Shown: positions 1-7,149 of the stretch, one piece after another
Numbering within the stretch: position 1 is the stretch's first letter
How the letters are laid out: each line of letters starts with the position of its first letter
DNA from: JAPPHY01 sp965247535
Lineage (GTDB): Bacteria > Chloroflexota > Dehalococcoidia > Lucifugimonadales > UBA2985
Reading direction: 5' to 3'
Length of the DNA: 64,000 nt
Assembly (NCBI GenBank): GCA_965247535.1
Contig: OZ252018.1
Location: forward strand, 1 to 64,000
Made by a program: the position numbers and the translations under genes
The notes under the pieces: generated by a model
The model's database searches: none
What the model was told of the DNA's origin: nothing
What the model saw: only the letters and a program-made list of their open reading frames with translations

Positions 1-145
1 CGTCCTCCAGCAGGGTAGCCGTGTGACCCCAGCGACCCTGCGCCAGGGGGGCCACTCCCGAACCATCATCGCCGCCGCAGCCGGCGGCAAGTCCTGCCAG
101 GAGCACAAAGGCCGTTGCCAGGAGATACCGAATCGTTCTGCTCAT
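1..145 (-). CDS. Kelch-repeat lipoprotein, 5' part only
   Basis: Only the first 48 codons lie in the window. The ATG is at 145 and the frame runs off the left edge. The peptide starts with a basic n-region and a hydrophobic stretch ending in a lipobox (LAAGC), so it should be a lipid-anchored exported protein. The segment after the Cys (QGRWGHTATLLED) matches the same region of the complete kelch lipoprotein at 249-1376 almost residue for residue. The two genes are therefore tandem paralogues about 100 bases apart on the same strand. The start and lipobox are seen directly; the kelch assignment rests on the similarity to the neighbour. Confidence 0.75.
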   Translation of the reverse strand, partial: MSRTIRYLLATAFVLLAGLAAGCGGDDGSGVAPLAQGRWGHTATLLED

Positions 146-248
146 TGCCTATTGGCCCTCCCAGGCACGGCTCCAGGGCCGTACCGCAATTGTGTTCGAT
201 GGAATAGCCCTATACCCCGGCAGGCCGTCCATGCCTGAAATCCGGGCA

Positions 249-1376
249 CTACTCCTCAGCCTCAAAGGTGGCGGGGTCGTAGATCTCGACCGACGCCAGT
301 CCTCGCGCTCTCTCTTCGACTTCCCCTTTGCCGCCGACAACGAGAACCGTACCGTCATTCAGCACGGTGGCCGAGAGGAGAGGTGAGTCGAGGTCCCGTT
401 CAGTCGCCAGCTTGCCGGCCAGCTGCCAAGTGTCTGTATTGGGGTCATACATCTCGAGCTCAGCGCCTGCGACCACAAGCACCTTTCCATCCTGGAGCAG
501 CGCCGCCGCGTGGTCGCCGCGAGGTTCGTTCATGTCGGCCACCCTCGTCCACGCACGAGCTTCGAAATCGTAAAGCTCTGCGTTCCTGATGGGCGCGCTC
601 GGAATGCCCTGCCAGCCGCCGCGCAGGAACACTCCACCGGTCACCAGGATCTTCCCGTCATTCAACAGGTCTGCCGTATAGCCCCAAGAACGCTCACGGT
701 CGGGAGTACCTGCCTCGATCCACGTATCGGCTTCGGGGTCGTAGATCTCCGTCAACATGCCGCCGGCGAGGAATACAGTCCCGTCCTCAAGCAGAAGCGC
801 CCTGTGGCTGGCGTGCACCTGATTCATGCTGGCTGCCTGAGACCACTCACCCGTGGCAGGGTCAAATATCTCCACCGTATCCAGCCGCTCCTGGCCTGCC
901 TTCGTGGCGTCCAGGCCGCCGGACACCAGCACTCGGCCGTCCGCAAGCAGTGTGGATGAAGCCGATGTTCGTGCCTGACTCAGACTTGCCACCAGCGACC
1001 ACTCGTTGGTGGCGGGATCGTAGACCTCCGCGGTCGGCTCGTCGGTCTCTCCGAACACGAGGACGCGGCCGTCGCTGAGCAGGGTGGCGCTGTGGCCTTC
1101 GCCCCGCTTATCCGACATGCTGCCCGCGGACGACCAGGTCTGGGAAGCGGGGTCGTAAATCTCAGCGGTCTCCAGCTTGAGTGACGCGGTCTCATGTCCG
1201 CCCACAATCAGAACACGGCCATCCTCCAGAAGAGTCGCGGAGTGGGCCCACCTGCCCTGCGATATGCTGGGGGCCTCCGTGGTATCCGGATCGCCACCTC
1301 CGCAGCCCGCCAGGATGGCCATCATGAGCGCGACTGCCGTCAGCGCAAAGTATCGAGTTATTGCCAAGCGTCCCAT
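249..1376 (-). CDS. Kelch-repeat lipoprotein (beta-propeller)
   Basis: A 375-aa predicted lipoprotein. I chose the ATG at 1376 because it is preceded by GGAGG and gives a proper signal peptide with lipobox (ILAGC); a longer frame exists upstream but adds a non-signal leader. The body is built from about six or seven kelch-type units, each with a version of ATLLxDGRVLxxGG followed by a YDPxTxxW strand, the pattern of a galactose-oxidase-like beta-propeller. No catalytic residues are evident, so a binding or structural role at the outer face of the membrane is likely but unproven. It is a tandem paralogue of the gene cut at the left edge. Confidence 0.8.
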   Translation of the reverse strand: MGRLAITRYFALTAVALMMAILAGCGGGDPDTTEAPSISQGRWAHSATLLEDGRVLIVGGHETASLKLETAEIYDPASQTWSSAGSMSDKRGEGHSATLLSDGRVLVFGETDEPTAEVYDPATNEWSLVASLSQARTSASSTLLADGRVLVSGGLDATKAGQERLDTVEIFDPATGEWSQAASMNQVHASHRALLLEDGTVFLAGGMLTEIYDPEADTWIEAGTPDRERSWGYTADLLNDGKILVTGGVFLRGGWQGIPSAPIRNAELYDFEARAWTRVADMNEPRGDHAAALLQDGKVLVVAGAELEMYDPNTDTWQLAGKLATERDLDSPLLSATVLNDGTVLVVGGKGEVEERARGLASVEIYDPATFEAEE

Positions 1377-1634
1377 TCTTGAGACCTCCAGTCTCCTGTC
1401 ATTCGTTGAACAAAACACACCATGGCCGCAGGGCGGCCGTGATTCATCATATGGTATTGTCATTCGCCAGGGTAGTCAATCCCCCGTCACGTGCCTGCAA
1501 TTGCACAGCTTCCGCAAGCCGGCACTCGGCCGAGCAGGCGGTCTATCATCACGCGCCGGAGTGTATTAGAATCAAGGTGTACGGACCGCTCGCAGCGCGC
1601 GGGCCATCAAGCTAGTCTAATTAAGGAGGCGGCC

Positions 1635-2216
1635 ATGCCATCGACACCCACCCTCGAGGGATACCCCAAGAGCTTCGCCCTGAACGACGGCACGGAGGTG
1701 GAGTTAAGACCCCTGGCCGCCGGCGACAACGAGGCGCTGCTCAGCCTCTTCCAGCGCGTGCCTGAGGAGGACCTGTTCTACCTTAAAGACACAGTGACCG
1801 ACCCGGAGGTGATCGACGGCTGGACGCAGGACATCAACCTGGAGCGTGTAATCCCTATCGAGGCCCTGCAGGGCGACCGCGTTGTGGCAGACGCCACGCT
1901 TCACAGGAGCCGAGTCTTTGCTCGCAGGCACATCGGCGAGCTGCGGATCGTGGTTGACCCGGAGTTCAGGGGCAAGGGCCTGGGCCGCAGGCTTATGCGA
2001 GAGCTGCTGGACATCGCCGCGGAGCTGGACCTGTACCGCGTTGTGATGGAGCTGGTTCCGGACCGCGAGGACGCCGCCATAGAGGTCGCGGAGAGCATGG
2101 GGTTCATCAAGGTAGCCACGCTGCCGGCGCGCATAAGGGACTACTTCGGCAGCTACAAGGACCTGGTTGTGCTGGAGATTCCTCTGTCCGACCGCTCCTC
2201 GTGGTGGGAAGGATAA
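1635..2216 (+). CDS. GNAT family N-acetyltransferase
   Basis: A 193-aa protein starting at the ATG at 1635, directly behind a perfect AAGGAGG ribosome site; upstream in-frame ATGs lack one. The acetyl-CoA binding signature of the GNAT fold is visible as RGKGLGRRLM, following the strand IGELRIVVDPEF. The C-terminal part (EVAESMGFIKVATLPARIRDY) fits the last GNAT strands. The acceptor substrate cannot be read from the sequence. It is transcribed towards the acyl-CoA dehydrogenase pair, 66 bases downstream, and may share a transcript with it. Confidence 0.8.
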   Translation: MPSTPTLEGYPKSFALNDGTEVELRPLAAGDNEALLSLFQRVPEEDLFYLKDTVTDPEVIDGWTQDINLERVIPIEALQGDRVVADATLHRSRVFARRHIGELRIVVDPEFRGKGLGRRLMRELLDIAAELDLYRVVMELVPDREDAAIEVAESMGFIKVATLPARIRDYFGSYKDLVVLEIPLSDRSSWWEG

Positions 2217-2282
2217 CGCCCCGCGCAGGAGCCGCCCGCGCCGCTGACCGTTAGCGCGGCCGCCGGCCCTGGAGTACTCGCG

Positions 2283-3470
2283 TTGGACTTCCGGTTCAGC
2301 CCTGAACAGCTGGCCCTCCGACAGGAGGTGGAGCGCTTCATCCAAGACCGCATGCCGGAGGAGCTGCGCTGGTGTGAGCGCGATGCCTTCACGGACTCCC
2401 TCTGGCCCCTGGTTACGGAGGCGCGATGGGAGTTGGCACGTCTTGGGTTGACCACCATTCATTGGCCCGCTGAGCACGGCGGCCGCGGCGCTTCCCGCGT
2501 TACCCACACGCTCATCGTGGAGGCAATGTCCTACGGCGGCGTGCCCCAGGTCATTGCATTCGACGACGGGCCCAATGTCATAGGCCCAATGCTCATGCGG
2601 TTTGGCTCAGAGCAGCAGAAGCGCAGACACCTGCCCGCCATCGCCCGCGCCGACGTGTTCTGGTGCCAGGCGTACACCGAGCCGGGCGCCGGCTCCGACA
2701 TGGCCGCCATCTCGACGACCGCAGTACTTGACGGCGACCACTACGTGCTCAACGGCCGCAAGAAGTTCGTGGGCGGCGCCGCACGCGCCGACTGGGCCCA
2801 CGTGCTGGCTCGTACCGGCCCGGAGGGGCACAGGCACCACAATCTCGGCTACTTCCTCGTGGACATGCGCTCCCCGGGCATCAGCCTGGAGCCTATCGAA
2901 GAGGCTCATGGCAGGACCGGCATGCTCAACGAGGTGGTGTTCGAAGACGTGCGGGTGCCCACCGATAACCTTGTTGGCGGCCACAACGAGGGCTGGCAGG
3001 TGGCCATGAGCGCGCTCGACCTGGAGCGGTCCGGCATCGAGAACGTGGGCCGCGCCGCGGCGCTGCTGGAGGACGTGATCGAGTACGCCCAGACGTCCGG
3101 GCGCAGCGGCGGCCGCCCGCTCCTGAGCGAAGCGGCGGTGCGGCAACGGCTGGCGGAGGCTTCGGTGAGGGTGGAGGCGAGCCGCCTGGCGGCCTACAGC
3201 GTGGCCTGGCGAAGGGACAGAGGTCTTCCAATCACGCACCAGTCATCCATGAGCAAGCTGATGACCAGCGAGACTTGGCAGCACATCGCCGCCGTTGCAC
3301 TGCGCACGCTTGGCCCGGACGCCCTCCTTCTTTCGGCCGCCCCCGGCGCGCCTCTACGGGGAAGGATTGCGGACGCAAGCGTAAGCGCAATTTCGGAGAC
3401 GATATACGAGGGCGCCTCCGAAATCCAGCGCAACATCATCGCCCAGCGCGGCCTTGGACTGCCCCGGTGA
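2283..3470 (+). CDS. Acyl-CoA dehydrogenase, catalytic subunit type
   Basis: A 395-aa flavoprotein of the acyl-CoA dehydrogenase family, starting at a TTG with GGAG eight bases upstream. Family hallmarks are WCQAYTEPGAGSD in the middle beta domain and the C-terminal IYEGASEIQRNII. Glu376 in YEG occupies the position of the catalytic base in medium-chain dehydrogenases. The reaction expected is alpha,beta-oxidation of an acyl-CoA with FAD. The stop overlaps the start of the next dehydrogenase gene by one base (TGATG), which suggests translational coupling and a two-subunit enzyme. The substrate is unknown. Confidence 0.88.
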   Translation: MDFRFSPEQLALRQEVERFIQDRMPEELRWCERDAFTDSLWPLVTEARWELARLGLTTIHWPAEHGGRGASRVTHTLIVEAMSYGGVPQVIAFDDGPNVIGPMLMRFGSEQQKRRHLPAIARADVFWCQAYTEPGAGSDMAAISTTAVLDGDHYVLNGRKKFVGGAARADWAHVLARTGPEGHRHHNLGYFLVDMRSPGISLEPIEEAHGRTGMLNEVVFEDVRVPTDNLVGGHNEGWQVAMSALDLERSGIENVGRAAALLEDVIEYAQTSGRSGGRPLLSEAAVRQRLAEASVRVEASRLAAYSVAWRRDRGLPITHQSSMSKLMTSETWQHIAAVALRTLGPDALLLSAAPGAPLRGRIADASVSAISETIYEGASEIQRNIIAQRGLGLPR

Positions 3471-4621
3471 TGGACTTCGGCTTCACCGAGGAGCAGGAAA
3501 CGCTCCGCTCCAGCGTCCGCGCGCTGTTGGCCCGCGAGTGGCCAGAGTCGGTCCTTAAGGGAATGGCACACGCGGACTACCCGCTCGCCGATTCGGCGTG
3601 GCGCAGCCTGGCCGAGAAGGGACTGCCGGGTCTGACGGTCCCGCAGCGCTACGGGGGCGCGGGCCACGGCTTCATGGAGCTTGCGGTTGTGCTGGAGGAG
3701 ATGGGCCGCAACCTGCTACCCGGGCCGTTCCTTTCAACCTCTGTGTGCGCGCTTGCCATCCTGGACTCCGGCACGGAGGAGCAGAAAGAGGAGCTCCTGC
3801 CGCCGGTGGCCTCCGGCGAGCTCAAGATGGCCCTCGCGCTGTCCGAGCCGCGCGGCTCCCACGGCGTCGAAGGCGTCGGGCTGCAGGTCGAGCCATCGGA
3901 GTGCGGCTACGTTCTCAACGGCGTCAAAACGCTGGTGCCCGCCGGCGCCGACCGGCTTGTCGTGGTCACCAGGACCTCCGACACGGGCGATACCGGGGAT
4001 GGCCTGTCGCTGTTCGTGGTAGACGCGCAGAGCTCCGGGGTTACCATGACACGGCTGCCAGTGTTGGGCATCGACAGGTACTGCGAGGTCGAACTCCGGA
4101 ACGTGGAAGCGCCCGCGCACAGCCTGCTCGCCCAGGCGGGCAGCGGCGGTCCTCTCGTGGAGCGGCTCATGGCGTGGGAGGGCATCGGTAGGTGCGCGGA
4201 GCTTGTCGGCGGGGCACAGGCAGCGCTGGACATGACCGTCGACTACGTCAAGGGGCGGCAGGCGTTCGGGCGGCCCGTTGGCAGCTTCCAGGCCATCCAG
4301 CACCACTGCGCCAACATGCTCGCGGACGTGGAATCGGCGCGCCATCTGACGCAGCAAGCCGCGTGGCTGGTCTCCGAAGGGCGGTTCAACGCTCCTGAAG
4401 TTTCGATGGCACAGGCGTGGACAGCCGAGGCCGCTCGCAGGGTGACCGCGACGGCCCACCAGTGCTACGGCGCCATCGGCTTCACCACGGAGCTGAGCCT
4501 GCACCTGTACCACAAGCGGGCCATAACAGGCGAGATGCTGCTGGGCGGCGCCGCGTACCACCACGAGCGAATTGCTGCGTCGTGGCGTGCCGACGACGGC
4601 GCAGCGGCTGCACAGCCCTGA
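3470..4621 (+). CDS. Acyl-CoA dehydrogenase, second subunit
   Basis: A 383-aa acyl-CoA dehydrogenase-fold protein. It starts at the ATG overlapping the previous stop; an open frame further upstream lies inside the preceding gene. The N-terminus (MDFGFTEEQETLRSSVRALL) and the region GRQAFGRPVGSFQAIQH are typical. The C-terminal segment reads GEMLLGGAAYHHERIA, with no YEG-type glutamate, so the usual catalytic base is missing. This is the pattern seen in heteromeric dehydrogenases such as the mycobacterial steroid-degrading pairs, where one partner is catalytic and the other completes the site. Pairing with the upstream gene is inference from overlap and complementary motifs. Confidence 0.85.
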   Translation: MDFGFTEEQETLRSSVRALLAREWPESVLKGMAHADYPLADSAWRSLAEKGLPGLTVPQRYGGAGHGFMELAVVLEEMGRNLLPGPFLSTSVCALAILDSGTEEQKEELLPPVASGELKMALALSEPRGSHGVEGVGLQVEPSECGYVLNGVKTLVPAGADRLVVVTRTSDTGDTGDGLSLFVVDAQSSGVTMTRLPVLGIDRYCEVELRNVEAPAHSLLAQAGSGGPLVERLMAWEGIGRCAELVGGAQAALDMTVDYVKGRQAFGRPVGSFQAIQHHCANMLADVESARHLTQQAAWLVSEGRFNAPEVSMAQAWTAEAARRVTATAHQCYGAIGFTTELSLHLYHKRAITGEMLLGGAAYHHERIAASWRADDGAAAAQP

Positions 4622-4677
4622 CGCCGCCGATGCGGCGGAGCTTTGACGACGCGCACGGCCCTACGCCCGGGCCAGCC

Positions 4678-4706
4678 TCTTGATGGCCGCTGGATTGGTG
4701 TATAAT
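4678..4706 (+). promoter_or_regulatory. Possible sigma70-type promoter for the aldo/keto reductase gene
   Basis: A perfect TATAAT lies at 4701-4706, 39 bases before the ATG of the aldo/keto reductase. The upstream hexamer is poor: TCTTGA at 17-base spacing, or TTGATG at 15. The call therefore rests mostly on the -10 box and its position in a non-coding gap. Confidence 0.45.
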
Positions 4707-4745
4707 GCCTCCATCACTTATGATCGCTTGAGAGGAGCACCACGT

Positions 4746-5690
4746 ATGCAGTACAGACGACTGGGTTCGTCAGGCCTTCACGTCTCGACCGTTGGGCTGG
4801 GCACAAACAACTTCGGTTTCAGGATGGACGAAGAGAGCTCAATAACGGTAGCCCGTCACGCGGTTGACGAGGGCATCAACTTCATCGACACGGCGGACAG
4901 CTACGGCGGAGGCCTGTCCGAGGAGCGCATTGGCCTGGCGCTCAAGGACAAACGCCAGGACATCATCATTGCCAGCAAGGCCGGCAACCCCGTGGGCGAA
5001 GGCCCCAACAAGCGCGGCGCATCCCGCCATCACATCATGAACCAGGTGGAGGCCAGCCTCCGCTTCCTGCAGACCGACTACATCGATCTCTACCAGGTCC
5101 ACCGACCGGACCCCAACACTCCAATCGAGGAGACCATGCGCGCCCTCGACGACCTGGTCCACCAGGGCAAGGTGCGCTACATCGGCTGCTCCAACTTCTC
5201 CGCCTGGCAGACCTGCGAGGCCAACTGGATGGCCCGCGCCAACAATCTCAACCAGTTCGTCAGCGCGCAGCCCGAGTACAACATGCTCAACCGCTCGGTC
5301 GAGCTGGAGCTGGTGCCGTTCTGCCACGAGTACAACATCGGCATACTGCCGTTCTACCCGCTGGCCAGCGGCTTCCTCACCGGCAAGTACCGTCAGGGCG
5401 AGCCGGTCCCAGAGGGCACGAGGCTTGCCGGCAACCAGCGCGCGCAGGGCAACACCCTGACCGAGAAGAACTTCAACATGCTGGCCAAGCTTGAGAACTT
5501 CGCCGAGGAGAGAGGTCATCCGATGGTAGAGCTGGCAATCGCGTGGCTCCTGGGCAACTCTGCCGTCAGCTCGGTGATTGCAGGCGCAACGAAGAACGAG
5601 CAGGTGACTGCCAACGTCAAGGCCGCCGACTGGGTGCTGACGCCGGAGGACATGACGGAGATCGACGAGATCCTCCGCACCGGGGACTAG
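4746..5690 (+). CDS. Aldo/keto reductase
   Basis: A 314-aa (beta/alpha)8 NADPH-dependent oxidoreductase. The ATG at 4746 has GAGGAG upstream and gives the usual N-terminus MQYRRLGSSGL. The family tetrad is visible: Asp and Tyr in FIDTADSYGGG, Lys in IIIASKAGN and His in LYQVHRPDP. The C-terminal cofactor loop (VSSVIAGATKNEQV) is also standard. Length and motifs fit the subfamily related to voltage-gated channel beta subunits and YajO/Tas-like reductases. The natural carbonyl substrate is unknown. A DUF429 gene starts eight bases after its stop and is probably co-transcribed. Confidence 0.88.
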   Translation: MQYRRLGSSGLHVSTVGLGTNNFGFRMDEESSITVARHAVDEGINFIDTADSYGGGLSEERIGLALKDKRQDIIIASKAGNPVGEGPNKRGASRHHIMNQVEASLRFLQTDYIDLYQVHRPDPNTPIEETMRALDDLVHQGKVRYIGCSNFSAWQTCEANWMARANNLNQFVSAQPEYNMLNRSVELELVPFCHEYNIGILPFYPLASGFLTGKYRQGEPVPEGTRLAGNQRAQGNTLTEKNFNMLAKLENFAEERGHPMVELAIAWLLGNSAVSSVIAGATKNEQVTANVKAADWVLTPEDMTEIDEILRTGD

Positions 5691-5698
5691 CAGACGCA

Positions 5699-6340
5699 TT
5701 GACCTATCTGGGCCTCGACCTCACCACGTCCGAGAAGAAAGCCAGCGCCTATGCCGTGCTGGACGACAGTGGGAGCCTGACCAATTGTGGCAAGCTACGC
5801 ACCGACGCGGAAATCCGCGAATGGGCACTGAGCCAAAGCGCTGCGGCATTGGGAATAGACTGCCCCTTGGGTCTACCGGCGGGCCTCGATTGCCTTGAGG
5901 AGGACTGTCCCCGTGAGTCGTGCATAACGCGCTCGACCCGCAAGGGTAGAGAGGCCGAGCGGGAGTTGGCGAGGAGAGGCATCAGCTGCTACTTCACCAC
6001 CAAGCGCTCCATCATCAAGGCTATGGTGTACCGCGGCATGGCCCTGAGTGAGGATTTGAGCGCCAAAGGGCTAGAAGTAGCAGAAGTGTACCCCTACGCT
6101 TCCAAGCGATTGCTGTGGGGCAAGCCCATTCCCAAGAAGACCAGCCGCAGCGGAAGAAACTACATGCAAGAGCACTTGGGGCGCCTCGTTCCCGGCGTTG
6201 CGTCCTGGGCCGGCACGCTCACGCACGATCATCACGACGCCATTGTCGCGGCCTATACGGCGTATCTTCACGGCCACAGAAAGACAGAACAGCTAGGGAT
6301 AGAGGAGGAGGCGTTCATAGTTGTTCCGAAGGCGAAGTAG
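5699..6340 (+). CDS. DUF429 family protein (RNase H-like fold)
   Basis: A 213-aa protein placed from the TTG at 5699, the first start codon after the preceding stop. The frame is also open upstream inside the reductase gene, so the start is uncertain. Conserved DUF429 features are the N-terminal YLGLDLTTSE strand, ALGIDCPLGLP, a Cys-containing loop (CPRESC), the strand VAEVYPYASKRLL and the C-terminal HDHHDAIVAAYTAYLHG. The spaced Asp residues resemble an RNase H-like metal site, so a nuclease role has been proposed for the family. The actual function is not known. Confidence 0.72.
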   Translation: MTYLGLDLTTSEKKASAYAVLDDSGSLTNCGKLRTDAEIREWALSQSAAALGIDCPLGLPAGLDCLEEDCPRESCITRSTRKGREAERELARRGISCYFTTKRSIIKAMVYRGMALSEDLSAKGLEVAEVYPYASKRLLWGKPIPKKTSRSGRNYMQEHLGRLVPGVASWAGTLTHDHHDAIVAAYTAYLHGHRKTEQLGIEEEAFIVVPKAK

Positions 6341-6469
6341 CTGGCTGCGGGCCCACCCGGTGCAGCTGCGAACCGCGGCTGCGCGAGCAGACTCTGCGGG
6401 CCTTCACCAAGACGCGATGCGCGGTGGGACGGCTCAGGCCTACACCCTCCCGTTCTCGAAGCAGCTCGG

Positions 6470-6973
6470 TTAGGTGGAACTGTTTGGTTCCTGCTCGCGT
6501 CGGCGCTGTTCCCGGGAGGTTATCAGTTGGACAGCTTCCTCCGCTCCCATGCGGCCCACCGGACCGGATGCGTACATGGCGCCAAGAACCACACCGCCGC
6601 GTCCCAGGAGAAACTCCGCCGGCTGAATGTAACCGCCGCGGTTGTCGTCCCACCAAGCGTCGATGAGGTCGGCGTCCTCGCGGGTCGCGCCATAGGCGAT
6701 AGGGAATGTCAGGCCACGGTCGGCCACCTCCTGCGACTGCTCAAGGGTGTCCACGCTGATGGCGTAGACGGTAGCACCCAGCTCCTCCAGCTCCGCCTTG
6801 CGCTCTTCCCATGCGGCCAACTGCCGCTTGCAGTAGCCTCACCAGTGGCCTCGGTAGAAGAGCAGGGCGGTGTAGCGGCCGGTCATGTCGTCCGGCATGG
6901 TGACGCTCTCGCCGCCGGTCAGCTTTAGCGTGATCGATGGAAATCTATCGCCCTGTTGCAGTTTCTGACCCAT
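6470..6973 (-). CDS. Peroxiredoxin-like selenoprotein with in-frame TGA (Sec45)
   Basis: Reading from the ATG at 6973 (GGAGGG upstream) gives a thioredoxin-fold peroxiredoxin-like protein of 167 residues, interrupted only by a TGA at 6841-6839. The TGA falls exactly where relatives carry the redox Cys: FYRGHW-TGA-GYC, against the usual FYRGHWCPYC. Sequence on both sides is continuous family sequence (KRQLAAWEERKAELEELG, AISVDTLEQSQE, LTFPIAYG). A SECIS-like hairpin begins right after the TGA. I therefore read the codon as selenocysteine in a UxxC motif, giving a selenium-dependent peroxide or disulfide reductase. Ordinary annotation would give only a truncated 116-aa frame from 6820. A nonsense pseudogene is the alternative. 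Confidence 0.82.
6810..6830 (-). promoter_or_regulatory. Bacterial SECIS-like hairpin downstream of the TGA
   Basis: In the mRNA, GCGGC pairs perfectly with GCCGC (6827-6823 with 6817-6813) around the loop AGTTG. Two more pairs form below an A.A mismatch. The loop starts 17 bases after the TGA and has G as its second base. This fits the published bacterial SECIS rules: apical loop 16-37 bases after UGA, with a G among its first two loop bases. The element lies within the coding sequence, as bacterial SECIS elements do. Confidence 0.72.
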
Positions 6974-7025
6974 GTTCCCTCCCAAGGTGACGAGGCATTC
7001 AAAGTTGTTTCGAAGACGAAATACG

Positions 7026-7099
7026 TGGCTGCCGAGCCTGGATTCGAACCAGGGTTACCTGATCCAGAGTCAGGCGTGCTACCGCTACACCACTCGGCA
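7026..7099 (-). tRNA. tRNA-Gln (CTG)
   Basis: A full cloverleaf reads on the minus strand from 7099. The acceptor TGCCGAG pairs with CTCGGCA, the anticodon stem CCTGA/TCAGG encloses the loop CTCTGGA with anticodon CTG, and the T arm CCTGG-TTCGAAT-CCAGG is perfect. The discriminator G is followed by an encoded CCA at 7028-7026. The U1-A72 end pair fits glutamine tRNAs. Confidence 0.95.
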
Positions 7100-7149
7100 A
7101 CGCGGGCGTCCATCTAGTTTAGTACACCGCTAAGCGGCGGTCAAACGCG

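Noticed and set aside
4622..4645. A GC-rich hairpin after the acyl-CoA dehydrogenase pair as a terminator
   Set aside because: Six pairs with only three T residues after it; too weak to call.
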